Shown: piece by piece, positions 16,831 to 25,648 of the stretch
Numbering within the stretch: position 1 is the stretch's first letter
Layout of the letters: the number at the start of each line of letters is the position of its first letter
NCBI GenBank assembly: GCA_963560245.1
Contig: CAUWNS010000009.1
Location: 1-64,000 of the forward strand
Direction: 5' to 3'
Length of the DNA stretch: 64,000 nt
Source of the DNA: Pseudoruminococcus_B sp937901805
Lineage (GTDB): Bacteria; Bacillota; Clostridia; Oscillospirales; Ruminococcaceae
Notes under the pieces: generated by a model
Databases searched by the model: none
What the model was told of the DNA's origin: nothing
The model's input: only the letters and a program-made list of their open reading frames with translations
Translations under genes and position numbers: made by a program

Positions 16831-17550
16831 TTAATGTGTCAAATTTTCTTTTAACTCTTTGTATAATATTTCTCTGCACTGTCCCGGAGCTAAACTTTCA
16901 TCCAATATAAGCCCGCCTATTTTCACGCGATGCAGTTTTTCCACATGACAGCCGCAGGCGGCAAACATCCGCTTAATCTGATGATACATCCCCTCCCGGA
17001 GAACTACTTCTGTTACAGTCCATTCATCCTGCCTGTTGAGCACCCTGAGTTCTGCACTTTTGCACCGGGAGCCGTCTGCCAGAATAATCCCCGATTGAAA
17101 AGACTGTATTACCCTGTCGTCCACCTTTCCGCTGACGGTAGCGAGATAGGTTTTCGGCACGTGGTTTTTTGGAGACAGGATTTGATGTGCAAACTCCCCA
17201 TCGTCCGTCAGCAAGACAAACCCCGTGGTGTCTTTATCCAGTCTTCCAGCCGGAAAAAGACCCTGTCTGCGCAGATTTTCCGGAACCAAATCCACCACGG
17301 TGGGGGTGTTTTGATCCCTGCTTGCACTGACAACCCCCTGGGGTTTATTCATCATTAAATACAAGTATTTACGAAACAATACCGGTTTTCCCGATACAGT
17401 AATTTCGGAGAGATCCGGATCCACCTTTTGATCCGATTTGATAACAGGGACTCCATCCACAAGAACCTGGCCCGCTTTACACAATTCCTTTGCCTGCTTT
17501 CTGGTGCATATTTCCTGTGAAGAGAGAATTTTATCGATTCTTTGGAGCAA
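16831..17550 (-). CDS. RsuA/RluB-family pseudouridine synthase
   Basis: A 239-residue rRNA pseudouridine synthase. An S4 RNA-binding domain (about 1-60: RIDKILSSQE ... AKELCKAGQVLVDG) precedes the catalytic domain with GRLDKDTTG, whose Asp is the nucleophile, and the KTYLATVSG region. The start chosen is the TTG at 17550, seven bases after GGAGG, giving an N-terminus like other RsuA proteins; the ATG at 17565 lies within the ribosome site. The target uridine cannot be read from sequence. It stands between the sugar ATPase and a DUF4830 gene. Confidence 0.9.
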   Translation of the reverse strand: MLQRIDKILSSQEICTRKQAKELCKAGQVLVDGVPVIKSDQKVDPDLSEITVSGKPVLFRKYLYLMMNKPQGVVSASRDQNTPTVVDLVPENLRRQGLFPAGRLDKDTTGFVLLTDDGEFAHQILSPKNHVPKTYLATVSGKVDDRVIQSFQSGIILADGSRCKSAELRVLNRQDEWTVTEVVLREGMYHQIKRMFAACGCHVEKLHRVKIGGLILDESLAPGQCREILYKELKENLTH

Positions 17551-17588
17551 ACCGACTGCCTCCATTCCGATTCGTCATATAAAAGTAA

Positions 17589-17618
17589 TGGTATCATGAA
17601 GCCAAGTCCATGATACCA
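17589..17618 (-). terminator. Hairpin between the DUF4830 and pseudouridine synthase genes
   Basis: Perfect 10-bp arms TGGTATCATG/CATGATACCA with a 10-base loop; a modest T-rich tail follows on either strand. Probable terminator of the DUF4830 gene. Confidence 0.55.
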
Positions 17619-17643
17619 CATTTTTATAAGGATGCAACCTGTT

Positions 17644-18144
17644 TTAAGCCTTTTGTGTTGCGGTTAAACGCTGAGAATCCGGAGCAAATCCCTGCATAAA
17701 CCCATCTAGTCGGGCGGTACTGACGTCACCGCCAATAATTTTGTCCTCATATACCAGCAAATTTGCGACTACCTGAGGTTCATTTGGGTAATTGGTAATC
17801 TGATAGGTCCATTTTTTCACACGCTTTCCTTTATATTTTGATAAATCCATCCCCTGACGCTGCTGAATTTCATTATACTCTTCGTAAACCCCGTCAAAAT
17901 TTTCCGGAATGGTCAGCTCCATAACTTCTGCCGGCTGAGATTCCACCTCCCATCCAAAAGAATTCAAAAAACGGATTCTCTCCTCATCTGTTTTTGCAGT
18001 ACAGAATGCCTGTGGTTCTGCCGCTTCCGCAGAGCCCCCTTTCGACAAAAACAAAATCATTCCGCCTAATAAAGCCACAAGTAAAAACGATATTACTGCT
18101 GTAATCACTGTCCTTCTTTTTAAACGGAAGGATAACGTGAACAT
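17644..18144 (-). CDS. DUF4830 membrane-anchored protein
   Basis: A 166-residue protein with a basic N-terminus, one membrane segment or uncleaved signal (about 14-34), and a DUF4830 domain: RIRFLNSFGWEVES near residue 55, then the EEYNEIQQRQGMDLSKYKGK region and NLLVYEDKIIGGDVSTARLD toward the C-terminus. The family is frequent in spore-forming Clostridia and has no known function. It lies divergent from the MATE gene and ends at a hairpin. Confidence 0.85.
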   Translation of the reverse strand: MFTLSFRLKRRTVITAVISFLLVALLGGMILFLSKGGSAEAAEPQAFCTAKTDEERIRFLNSFGWEVESQPAEVMELTIPENFDGVYEEYNEIQQRQGMDLSKYKGKRVKKWTYQITNYPNEPQVVANLLVYEDKIIGGDVSTARLDGFMQGFAPDSQRLTATQKA

Positions 18145-18523
18145 ATCTTTTCCCCCTCTGTCAAAATTCTGCTCTCAGATACTTTATATATATGGAGGAA
18201 GTTGGGACAGTAGACTGAAAATTGCAGGAAAAGATCTTTTTTACACAAAGCTCCAAAATAGACAGGCCTTTCGGCGAAAACAGACGAAAGTTTTTTAATG
18301 ATCCTTATCTTGAACTTTAAAGAAGAGAACATACGGCAGAGGTTTCCTGCGCCCGCATATTGTAGAGGACAAATTATGACAAACTGCACTCCCCCTCTTC
18401 TCAACTGCTTTCTCACTGTGCTATAATACCATTGTTCGGAGGATATTTGGAACAACCCATCATTTTCAGCAAAGGTTTCTCCAAACATATTAAGATTTTG
18501 AAAAGGAAACAGGGAGGGGTTTT
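18145..18523. other. Intergenic region between DUF4830 and MATE genes
   Basis: About 380 bases. Apart from the extended -10 promoter near 18422 I see no gene or known riboswitch; in particular no TPP riboswitch core is present although thiT is downstream. Confidence 0.6.
18398..18427 (+). promoter_or_regulatory. Extended -10 promoter of the MATE-thiT unit
   Basis: TGC-TATAAT (18419-18427) with a poor -35 (TTCTCA at 18398-18403, 18-base spacer). About 95 bases of leader precede the GTG start of the MATE gene. Confidence 0.6.
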
Positions 18524-19918
18524 GTGGGATTTGGAAAAATTGTCCGTGATAAAAATATGATCAAGCTGATTCTCCATCTGTCCTGGCCTGCAATTTTAGA
18601 GCAGGTTCTGCAAACAATTGTACAGATGGCAGATTCCGCAATGGTAGGCAGAATCAGCGCCCAAGCTTCTGCCGCAGTCGGAGTCACAACGACAGCGATG
18701 TGGTTATTAAATGGTATTTTTTTTGCCGCCGCAGTTGGGGTATTGGCCTATATTGCACGCAGCGTCGGCGCTAAAGAAATGGAACAGGCCCGCATTGGTT
18801 CCATGCAGGCAATCCTTTTAACAGTCATCCTTGGAATTGCCGTGTGTGTTCTTGCGCTTTCCATCAGCGGCATCCTCCCTGTTTGGATGGACGCCGATCC
18901 TGAAATCCGTGACGATGCTTCTCTATATTTCTTTATTATCTGTATACCTATGCTTTTCCGGGCGTCGATTATCATCTTTGGTTCCGTAATCCGTGCGGCC
19001 GGAGATACACGTACGCCGATGCTGATTAACGCGCTGATGAACATTCTGAATGTCGTTCTGAATTTCCTGTTAATCTACCCCACCAATACCTATTCTGTAT
19101 TTGGGCTTTCTCTGACCATCCCCGGGGCCGGGCTTGGAATCTCCGGTGCTGCAATTGCAACCGCTGTTTCTTATATAGCGGGCGGTACTCTGATGTTCCT
19201 TGTTTTTTATTATGGAAAACAAGGCGTCTCCCCTCGCGGGATGAAATTCCGCCTGGATTGGGAGGTAATGCGCCAATGCATTACCGTCAGTATCCCCAAC
19301 GCCTTAGAACGTATGACAACCTGTCTTGGACAAATGGTTTTCACCTCGATGGTCGCAGGGCTTGGCACCATTCCGCTTGCCGCCCATTCCATCGCAATCA
19401 CCGCAGAACAGGCATTTTACATACCGGGGTATGGATTCCAGACGGCTGCCAATATGCTTGCCGGACAGACATTGGGCGAACGCGATGAAAAGAAGCTGGA
19501 CAGTATCTCGCTGACAATCACACTATTTGCCGTTGGAATTATGTCACTGACGGCATGTATTCTCTTTCTATTTCCAGAAGTGATGATGAAACTATTTACC
19601 ACTGATGAGCAGGTCATCGCTTTGGGCGCTTCCGTTTTACGCATAGTATCCGTATCAGAGCCATTTTTTGCCGTTTCCATTATCACAGAGGGGGTATTCA
19701 ACGGAGTAGGGGATACCAAAGCCCCGTTTGTAATCTCCCTATGCAGTATGTGGGGCGTCCGGGTAGTATCCACTTTTATCTGTGTCAAAATCTTTGGTTT
19801 AGGTCTGACAGCTGTCTGGATGTGTATGGTTGCGGACGTTATTGTACGCTGCATCCTGATGGCACACCGGTTTTTCAGCGGCAGATGGAAACGCGGCCGA
19901 TTCGGACATACCGCCTAA
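18524..19918 (+). CDS. MATE-family multidrug/cation efflux transporter
   Basis: A 464-residue membrane protein with about twelve hydrophobic segments in two homologous halves, the length and layout of NorM/MATE exporters. MatE-type sequence is seen near the N-terminus (QTIVQMADSAMVGR) and repeated in the second half (CLGQMVFTSMVAGLG). The start is GTG at 18524, four bases after AGGGAGGGG. Substrate unknown. It lies 32 bases before thiT in the same direction and no terminator separates them, so they are co-transcribed; a link to thiamine precursor handling is possible but unproved. Confidence 0.94.
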   Translation: MGFGKIVRDKNMIKLILHLSWPAILEQVLQTIVQMADSAMVGRISAQASAAVGVTTTAMWLLNGIFFAAAVGVLAYIARSVGAKEMEQARIGSMQAILLTVILGIAVCVLALSISGILPVWMDADPEIRDDASLYFFIICIPMLFRASIIIFGSVIRAAGDTRTPMLINALMNILNVVLNFLLIYPTNTYSVFGLSLTIPGAGLGISGAAIATAVSYIAGGTLMFLVFYYGKQGVSPRGMKFRLDWEVMRQCITVSIPNALERMTTCLGQMVFTSMVAGLGTIPLAAHSIAITAEQAFYIPGYGFQTAANMLAGQTLGERDEKKLDSISLTITLFAVGIMSLTACILFLFPEVMMKLFTTDEQVIALGASVLRIVSVSEPFFAVSIITEGVFNGVGDTKAPFVISLCSMWGVRVVSTFICVKIFGLGLTAVWMCMVADVIVRCILMAHRFFSGRWKRGRFGHTA

Positions 19919-19950
19919 TAGGATTCATATTGCGAAAAAGGAGCTATAGA

Positions 19951-20517
19951 ATGAGACAGACAAAAACCAGAACCTTAGTGGAATGTGGATTAATGGTTGC
20001 TCTGGCCATGGTACTAAGTTTTATTCCTATCTTTGAAATGCCGATGGGAGGCTCAATCACTCTGTGCAGTATGGCTCCCATTGTATTAGTTTCTTTCTGG
20101 CATGGCTGGAAATGGGGGCTGCTTGCCGGAGGAGTCAATGGGGTAATTCAGCTTTTACTTGGTATGAAAAACGTCATGATCTGCAAAACTGTCTGGACAG
20201 TAATCGGCTGTATTTTTTTTGATTATCTGATTGCTTTTACCTCTATGGGGTTGAGCTGTGTCCTGGCCGGCCGTTTTAAACACCGTTTAGCAGGCGTGGG
20301 AATCGGAACCGCAGCCGCGGGACTGATTCGTTACCTGTGCAGTTTTTTGTCCGGTATCCTCATCTGGGGGCAATACGCTCCAGAGGATATGCCGGTCTGG
20401 CTTTATTCTCTCCTCTATAATGGAAGCTACATGATTCCGGAAATTATATTGACCATTCTCGTGGTCGTCCTTATCATGAATAAATTTCCGCGTGGGAGTA
20501 TTCAAAAGACAGCATAA
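19951..20517 (+). CDS. thiT: Energy-coupled thiamine transporter S component ThiT
   Basis: A 188-residue membrane protein with six predicted helices, matching the YuaJ/ThiT family. The conserved stretch LSFIPIFEMPMGGSITLCSM lies at about residues 24-43, and FWHGWKWGLLAGGVNG follows. ThiT binds thiamine and needs an ECF AAT module, not encoded here. The start at 19951 follows AAAAAGGAG by eight bases; the frame is open upstream into the MATE gene but without a ribosome site. Many thiT genes carry a TPP riboswitch, but none is seen before this gene or before the MATE gene. Confidence 0.93.
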   Translation: MRQTKTRTLVECGLMVALAMVLSFIPIFEMPMGGSITLCSMAPIVLVSFWHGWKWGLLAGGVNGVIQLLLGMKNVMICKTVWTVIGCIFFDYLIAFTSMGLSCVLAGRFKHRLAGVGIGTAAAGLIRYLCSFLSGILIWGQYAPEDMPVWLYSLLYNGSYMIPEIILTILVVVLIMNKFPRGSIQKTA

Positions 20518-20551
20518 AAAAATCCTCTGGAAAATTCCAGAGGATTTTTTA
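20516..20551 (+). terminator. Intrinsic terminator after thiT (bidirectional)
   Basis: AAAAAATCCTCTGGAA hairpin with its complement and a T run, directly at the thiT stop. A run of A upstream would let it also end the converging csoR transcript. Confidence 0.9.
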
Positions 20552-20565
20552 TGCACTGGCTCTCA

Positions 20566-20841
20566 TTAAAACATACGTGAAAAATGCTCAATTGCCTTTG
20601 TAAATTCTGCAATGGCTTTATCCGTATCCCCTTGCTCAATCCCATCGCGGACGCAATGATTGAGACGCCCCTCTAAAACGGCCTGCCCCACTTTATGAAA
20701 GGCGCTTTTTGCTGCATTAATCTGAATCAGAATATCTCCACAGAAGACATCCTGATCAACCATCTTATCAATCGCAGCAAGCTATCCCATAATCTTTTTT
20801 ATCCGCCGATGAAGATTTTCCGCATCCATACACTGTTTCAT
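20566..20841 (-). pseudogene. CsoR/FrmR-family repressor gene with internal amber codon
   Basis: The frame from ATG 20841 (AGGGGGCA upstream) to TAA 20566 would encode a 91-residue metal- or sulfur-sensing repressor of the DUF156 family. The Cys-His-Cys sensor residues are present (VFCGDILIQI and RLNHC). Codon 20 is TAG (20784-20782), exactly where the family has the Gln of a conserved Gly-Gln pair (IKKIMG-stop-LAAIDKM); a single C-to-T change from CAG explains it. The part after the stop has no ribosome site. It is therefore most likely a fresh nonsense pseudogene, or a sequencing error. No copper or sulfur gene is adjacent. Confidence 0.85.
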
Positions 20842-20886
20842 TGTCTGCCCCCTATTCCGGACAAAAATTCCCCCTTTTATGAAAAG

Positions 20887-20918
20887 AGAAAAACAGGCCG
20901 CTGAAACCGCGGCCTGTC
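20887..20918 (-). terminator. Intrinsic terminator after ftsZ
   Basis: ACAGGCCGC/GCGGCCTGT hairpin with TTTTTCT following on the minus strand, 15 bases past the ftsZ stop. It marks the end of the division/cell-wall cluster. Confidence 0.9.
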
Positions 20919-20932
20919 CACATTTTATCCGT

Positions 20933-22036
20933 TTACCGTTTGCTCTTAAACAGGGTCAAAATGTCCCCAAAATCATCTTTTTCCCCTTCGGAGGAGAGAT
21001 CCGCTGCTTTTCTGGAGTCATTTGCGTCCTTGTTCAGCAGATTAAAAGCCGGATGATTACCATCCACCTTATCATCTGTATCAAAACCAGTTGCAATGAC
21101 AGTAACCTGCATCTCATCCTGGAAACTATCATCAAAGGCGGCACCCCAGATAATCGTTGCATCCGGATGCGCTGCTTTGGTAATCATGGAAGAGGCAATA
21201 TCCACCTCATCCAAACCAATGTCCGGGGAAGAGGTAATATTGATAATCACGCCGTGTGCTCCGTTAATAGAAGTCTCGAGCAAGGGGCTGGAAATCGCCG
21301 CGGCAGCAGCAGCTTCCGCTTTATCTTTTCCCTGTGCGCGCCCAACGCCCATGTGGGCAAAACCGGCGTCCTTCATGACTGTGGTTACATCGGCAAAGTC
21401 CAAGTTGACCAAACCAGGCACATTAATCAAATCAGAAATACTCTGCACGCCCTGCTTCAGGACATTGTCCGCCGCATCAAACGCATTTGCCAGGGTAATT
21501 CTCTGTTCGCTGATCAGTTTCAATCTCTCGTTTGGAATCACGACAAGAGAATCAACATGTTCTTTCAGGGCGGCAACACCCTGCTCCGCCTGCTGCATTC
21601 TCTTCCTTCCTTCAAACATAAAAGGCTTTGTGACAATTCCCACAGTCAGGATACCCATTTCACGGGCAATTTCAGCAATGACAGGAGCCGCGCCTGTTCC
21701 CGTGCCTCCGCCCATACCGGCCGTAATAAAGACCATCTGTGAGCCCTTGAGTGCCGCTGCAATCTCCTCACGGCTTTCCTCTGCCGCTCTCTGGCCTTTT
21801 TCAGGGGAACCGCCTGCTCCTCTGCCCTTGGTCAGTTTTTCACCGATCTGGATTTTCTGAGTAGCCTGGGAACGATGCAAAACCTGCTGATCCGTATTTA
21901 CAGCGATAAAATCGACGCTGCGCATTCCAGAAGCAATCATGCGATCCACTGCATTTCCGCCGCCGCCGCCGACGCCAATTACATTTATTGCAACCACTTT
22001 CTCAAAATCGTTGTCAAGATCAAAATTCATAGGCAT
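20933..22036 (-). CDS. ftsZ: Cell division GTPase FtsZ
   Basis: A 367-residue tubulin homologue forming the Z ring. The nucleotide-binding N-terminal domain has GVGGGGGNAV and the tubulin signature GGGTGTGAAP. The C-terminal domain is followed by a short linker and a terminal peptide DDFGDILTLFKSKR, which would recruit membrane anchors. The start used is ATG 22036, nine bases after AGGGGG; ATG 22030 is possible. It is the last gene of the cluster, 76 bases after sbp. ftsA is not in the window, so the membrane anchor (FtsA or SepF) must be encoded elsewhere. Confidence 0.98.
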   Translation of the reverse strand: MPMNFDLDNDFEKVVAINVIGVGGGGGNAVDRMIASGMRSVDFIAVNTDQQVLHRSQATQKIQIGEKLTKGRGAGGSPEKGQRAAEESREEIAAALKGSQMVFITAGMGGGTGTGAAPVIAEIAREMGILTVGIVTKPFMFEGRKRMQQAEQGVAALKEHVDSLVVIPNERLKLISEQRITLANAFDAADNVLKQGVQSISDLINVPGLVNLDFADVTTVMKDAGFAHMGVGRAQGKDKAEAAAAAAISSPLLETSINGAHGVIINITSSPDIGLDEVDIASSMITKAAHPDATIIWGAAFDDSFQDEMQVTVIATGFDTDDKVDGNHPAFNLLNKDANDSRKAADLSSEGEKDDFGDILTLFKSKR

Positions 22037-22112
22037 TGTACTTGTCCCCCTAAAGAAAATTATATGCTCAAAAGTTCGTATTCTCAAAGACAGCACCAAA
22101 AGATACGTATAC

Positions 22113-22481
22113 TTACAATTTATCAGAATTCCTATCAAAATTCAATAACATTTTGCGAAGTCTCGATAAATTTTTAAACATCCGTGTGACAAAAACAAAA
22201 ATAACCCCTAAATAAATGGACAAATTCAGGAGATTTCCCAGATATGTTAAAAAAGCGGCTACAATCATATTGAAAATAAGACCGCCTAAAAACACACTGA
22301 GTTTAAAATCGCGCGCCACATAAGCTTTCAATGCACCCAAAATCGAATCAAATGCGGCAAGCAAAATAATTGCCACTAGAATCGTATAATCTTTCGGTAT
22401 CTTCATAGGGGTATACATCCCAAGAAGAATCCCAGCGGCAATTCCAAGCAAAGGAAGCAATTTTCCAATTGAAAATTTCAT
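22113..22481 (-). CDS. sbp: Small basic family protein Sbp (DUF1290)
   Basis: A 122-residue membrane protein with four hydrophobic segments and the DUF1290 core LLAAFDSILGALKAYV followed by FLGGLIFNMIVAAFL. Its usual place is just upstream of ftsZ, between DUF881 proteins and ftsZ, as here. Function unknown; association with division is inferred from gene order. The ATG shares a base with the stop of the DUF881 gene (TAATG), indicating translational coupling. Confidence 0.93.
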   Translation of the reverse strand: MKFSIGKLLPLLGIAAGILLGMYTPMKIPKDYTILVAIILLAAFDSILGALKAYVARDFKLSVFLGGLIFNMIVAAFLTYLGNLLNLSIYLGVIFVFVTRMFKNLSRLRKMLLNFDRNSDKL

Positions 22482-23218
22482 TATTCTTCCTCCTTTGGAG
22501 ATGCGTATTGGAAATTCAATCCACTCGTATAGGCGCCAATCTCAATTTCCGTTTTTGGCTCCAATTTTGTAACAATCCCATTAACCGCCAGCTGATCAAT
22601 TACCCCATTCCTCATTTGCAGGCCCGCAGCAAGTTTTTCCGGATCTCCAATAGCTTTAATCACAAAAGGCGCGCTAATCCGGTTGTTATTGACGCTCACA
22701 ACGTTTCCCGCACAACGCACCTCGCTGGTCGCAAGAATGCGCTCGTCGTTAATTGAGATCGCCTCGGCTCCTGCGTCCCTGAGTTCATTCAAAACCAGAA
22801 GCAAATCCGAATCATGGACAACATAGGTATTCGGATCATCATTTTCCGGTATGGCGGAATACTGCATATCATCCAGTGTAACCACCACGCCAGGGCCGGT
22901 AACATCCGTCATTCCTGCCAGAAGCTCCGCCTGCCGGAGCCTGTCCTGATAAAAGGTGACAGCGTCTCCTCCTGCGCTTTGGAGCTCTGATTCAAATGTT
23001 TCTAACTGGCTGCGGTATTCTTTAACTTCCGCCTCCAAATTGGCGGAGCGCTCCTTTTCCGTATTATAGAGTTTTTGAAGTTCTTCCAGCCTTGTATTAT
23101 CTGCCGTAGAAACTGTCTGGCTATTAGCAGAAACCACACTGCGTATCTGCAATGTGACCATAAAGCTTAAAATGAGACAGACAAATGCAATCGCTAAATA
23201 ACGCGCGTTTCTTTTCAA
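22481..23218 (-). CDS. DUF881 (YlxW/YlxX-like) division-cluster protein
   Basis: A 245-residue exported protein with one N-terminal membrane segment (about 8-30), a coiled coil (about 40-85) and the DUF881 domain (about 85-245) containing TGPGVVVTLDD and VLNELRDAGAEAISINDERI. DUF881 proteins sit next to sbp and ftsQ in many Firmicutes; their role is not established. Coupled to sbp by the TAATG overlap and 30 bases downstream of divIB. Only one DUF881 gene is present here, while Bacillus has two (ylxW and ylxX). Confidence 0.93.
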   Translation of the reverse strand: MKRNARYLAIAFVCLILSFMVTLQIRSVVSANSQTVSTADNTRLEELQKLYNTEKERSANLEAEVKEYRSQLETFESELQSAGGDAVTFYQDRLRQAELLAGMTDVTGPGVVVTLDDMQYSAIPENDDPNTYVVHDSDLLLVLNELRDAGAEAISINDERILATSEVRCAGNVVSVNNNRISAPFVIKAIGDPEKLAAGLQMRNGVIDQLAVNGIVTKLEPKTEIEIGAYTSGLNFQYASPKEEE

Positions 23219-23248
23219 TCATAACACCTGTCCTTTTCCGGTTTCTTT

Positions 23249-24211
23249 TCATCCGTTTGATGATCCTGTCTGGGAAGTATCCGGTCGATTGCTTGGTGCC
23301 GAAGAAACCGGGTCTTCTGTTTGCTGAGAAGATGCGTTTGAAGAAGAGGCTGCAGAATCCACCGGTTTTACAACGGCTTGTCCAGCAGTCGAAGCATCAA
23401 TCACCACTGTTTCATTTTCTTTTAAGCCATTGTCGAGAACATATTTTACAAATTGTAATTTATAGGGAATCTGAGATACAGAACCAATTATAATCGAAAC
23501 CTTTTCATTATATTTTATCCTGATATTAAATTTATCGGAAATATCTATGTTTTGCGTCCCTTCAATCCCCCACTGTGCCAACGCATCCACAATCTGGGAC
23601 AGCGTATCCAAATCCGGAAAAGCGGCGGAATCCAGATACTGTCCGGCAGAAACATTCTGGAGCGGAAGTCCTGCGATTTCCAATACATTCTCCGGTTTTG
23701 CGGCACCGGTTTCCAACACCTTTCCTGAAGCACTGACCAGGGTATAGCGATTATCCTCCCCACGATAAGCGCGAGCCGGTTGTGCAGGCTGTACAGAAAT
23801 CTCGACCACCGAGGGCAATTTCCGCCTCACTTTTACATTTTCCAGGTAGGGGAACGCCGATTCGATTGTATTTTCTATTGCACCAGATTTAAAAGAAAAC
23901 ATATTGTTTCCATTTACAATTCCGGATGCGCTGATGAGCTGATCAGAGGAATACCTTCCGGTATCCCCTGTTACATGAACCGCCGCAATTTTAAAAAAGA
24001 CGGCAGAGGTAATCACTGCAGCAGATGCAAGCACAAACAGCAAAAGCAATACAAGAACCAGGCGTTGTCTGCGTTTTCTCTGTTTACGATGCCGCTTGGC
24101 ATTTTCCGCCTGAATATATTCCCTTTTACTCAATTCCCGCCTGCGTCCAGGAGGATGCTGTGATTTTTTTTGCTGCGGAGGCCTTGCCTGCCGTCCTCGT
24201 TTCTTCTTCAT
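23249..24211 (-). CDS. divIB: Cell division protein FtsQ/DivIB with POTRA domain
   Basis: A 320-residue bitopic protein. Residues 1-50 are very basic and cytoplasmic; a membrane helix at about 51-72 leads to a POTRA domain (FKIAAVHVTGDTGRY ... VRRKLPSVVEISV, about 73-145) and an FtsQ beta domain. The last ~45 residues are a Ser/Gln/Asp-rich tail, a common DivIB extension. It stabilises the divisome with FtsL and DivIC. It lies 18 bases after murA and has a GAGGT site before the ATG. Confidence 0.92.
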   Translation of the reverse strand: MKKKRGRQARPPQQKKSQHPPGRRRELSKREYIQAENAKRHRKQRKRRQRLVLVLLLLFVLASAAVITSAVFFKIAAVHVTGDTGRYSSDQLISASGIVNGNNMFSFKSGAIENTIESAFPYLENVKVRRKLPSVVEISVQPAQPARAYRGEDNRYTLVSASGKVLETGAAKPENVLEIAGLPLQNVSAGQYLDSAAFPDLDTLSQIVDALAQWGIEGTQNIDISDKFNIRIKYNEKVSIIIGSVSQIPYKLQFVKYVLDNGLKENETVVIDASTAGQAVVKPVDSAASSSNASSQQTEDPVSSAPSNRPDTSQTGSSNG

Positions 24212-24229
24212 AGATCATACCTCATGAAA

Positions 24230-25486
24230 CTATTTTTCACGTCTTATTTTTGCGCCGAGACAGCGCAGGCTTTCCTCAATTTGTTCATATCCACGATCGA
24301 TATGATGGATTTCTTCAATCACGGAATTCCCCTGTGCCGTCAGAGCCGCTACCAAAAGACTTGCCCCGCCTCTCAAATCCGTGCATTCCACATCTGCACC
24401 GTGGAGCTGATCCACACCCTCCACAATCGCGACTCTGCCTTCCACACTGATTTTTGCGCCCATCCGGCGCAGCTGTTCCACATGCTTAAACCGGTTTTCA
24501 AAAATATTTTCTACAAATACAGTCGAACCCTCCGCACAACTGAGCGCCGCCATCAACGGGGCCTGCATATCGGTGGGAAAACCGGGATAGGGCATTGTCC
24601 GTACTGCGCGTACAGCGCATAATCTGTCATCATTTCTCAAATAGATACTGTTTTCTCCCGTCAGGACTGTGCAGCCGCTCTCCTTCAAAATGGGAATCAA
24701 CGCATGTACATGGCCCGGGTTGACATGCTTTAAAAAAACATCTCCTCTGGTAGCTGCTGCCGCGACCAGAAAAGTAGCCGTCTCTATCCGATCCGGAATC
24801 ACGGTATATTCACAGCCGTGAAGTTTTGCAACTCCTTCAATATAGATGGTGCTCTCTCCGGCGCGGCAGATCTTTGCACCGCATTTATTTAAATAGCCCG
24901 CCAAATCCACAATTTCCGGCTCCTGTGCAGCGTTGGAAATCGTAGTCGTTCCCTTGGCAAGGCATGCAGCGATCATCAGGTTTTCGGTTGCGCCAACGCT
25001 CGGGAATGACAGAGACAGGAATGTCCCCTTCAGGGATTGGTTTGCATTGCAGACCAAATCCCCGTGCTTTTCCTCAATGGAGACGCCAAGCTGGCGCAGT
25101 CCGTCCAAGTGCAAATCGATGGGCCGGGGGCCAAGCTCACAACCGCCAGGATAAGAGATTGTGGTCTTACGGCAGCGGGAAACAATCGCACCTAGAAAAA
25201 TAATGGAGGAACGCATCCGGCGCATCATTTCGTGCGGAACGTCGCAGCAATTCACCTGCGTGCTGTCCACTACAATCGTATCTTCTTCCTGTTTCACCTT
25301 ACAGCCCAGGTATTCCAGAATTTCTATGGCAACGTCCACATCGGAAAGCTTTGGGCAATTATGTATGACGCTGATATCCCCGCACACAAGACTTGCCGCG
25401 AGGATAGGAAGCGCGCTGTTTTTCGCCCCATGAACAGAGAGTTCCCCTTTTAGCCTGTTTTTTCCTTCGACAATCAATCTCTCCAT
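24230..25486 (-). CDS. murA: UDP-N-acetylglucosamine 1-carboxyvinyltransferase MurA
   Basis: A 418-residue enzyme for the first committed step of peptidoglycan synthesis: enolpyruvyl transfer from PEP to UDP-GlcNAc. The active-site Cys is at residue 116 (PGGCELGPRPIDLHL), predicting fosfomycin sensitivity of this copy; the N-terminal Lys-Asn pair (HGAKNSALPI) is also present. The start at 25486 follows AAGGGTG. The frame stays open 47 codons upstream but through a hairpin-rich leader without a ribosome site. Firmicutes often have two MurA copies; only this one is in the window. Confidence 0.97.
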   Translation of the reverse strand: MERLIVEGKNRLKGELSVHGAKNSALPILAASLVCGDISVIHNCPKLSDVDVAIEILEYLGCKVKQEEDTIVVDSTQVNCCDVPHEMMRRMRSSIIFLGAIVSRCRKTTISYPGGCELGPRPIDLHLDGLRQLGVSIEEKHGDLVCNANQSLKGTFLSLSFPSVGATENLMIAACLAKGTTTISNAAQEPEIVDLAGYLNKCGAKICRAGESTIYIEGVAKLHGCEYTVIPDRIETATFLVAAAATRGDVFLKHVNPGHVHALIPILKESGCTVLTGENSIYLRNDDRLCAVRAVRTMPYPGFPTDMQAPLMAALSCAEGSTVFVENIFENRFKHVEQLRRMGAKISVEGRVAIVEGVDQLHGADVECTDLRGGASLLVAALTAQGNSVIEEIHHIDRGYEQIEESLRCLGAKIRREK

Positions 25487-25510
25487 ATCCACACACCCTT
25501 CTCTGTAAGC

Positions 25511-25560
25511 AGAAAACAGGGAAAGGCTGACATTTTCCCTGCACTTTATCCTATGCAGGG
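25511..25560 (-). promoter_or_regulatory. Possible transcription attenuator in the murA leader
   Basis: In the minus-strand RNA three segments follow one another: A CCCUGCA (25560-25554), B UGCAGGGAAA (25543-25534), C UUUCCCUG (25524-25517), then UUUUCU. B can pair with C, giving an 8-bp terminator with a U run, or with A, giving a 7-bp competing hairpin. That is the arrangement of an antiterminator/terminator switch, placed between murG and murA about 25 bases before the murA start. The signal is unknown. Seen: the pairings. Inferred: regulation. Confidence 0.5.
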
Positions 25561-25648
25561 GCCGCACAGCGTGTGAGACATGTTTTGATTCGCCGTACAT
25601 TTTTATACAAATAGGAATTATTATCAAAAGTCAATGCATTGTTTCTAT

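Noticed and set aside
18145..18523. Possible TPP riboswitch before the MATE-thiT unit
   Set aside because: Neither the CTGAGA element nor the conserved ACC...GGATAATGCC-type half is present.
25487..25627. In-frame 47-codon N-terminal extension of murA
   Set aside because: Although the frame is open, it has no ribosome site, passes through the attenuator hairpins, and the ATG at 25486 gives the standard MurA N-terminus.
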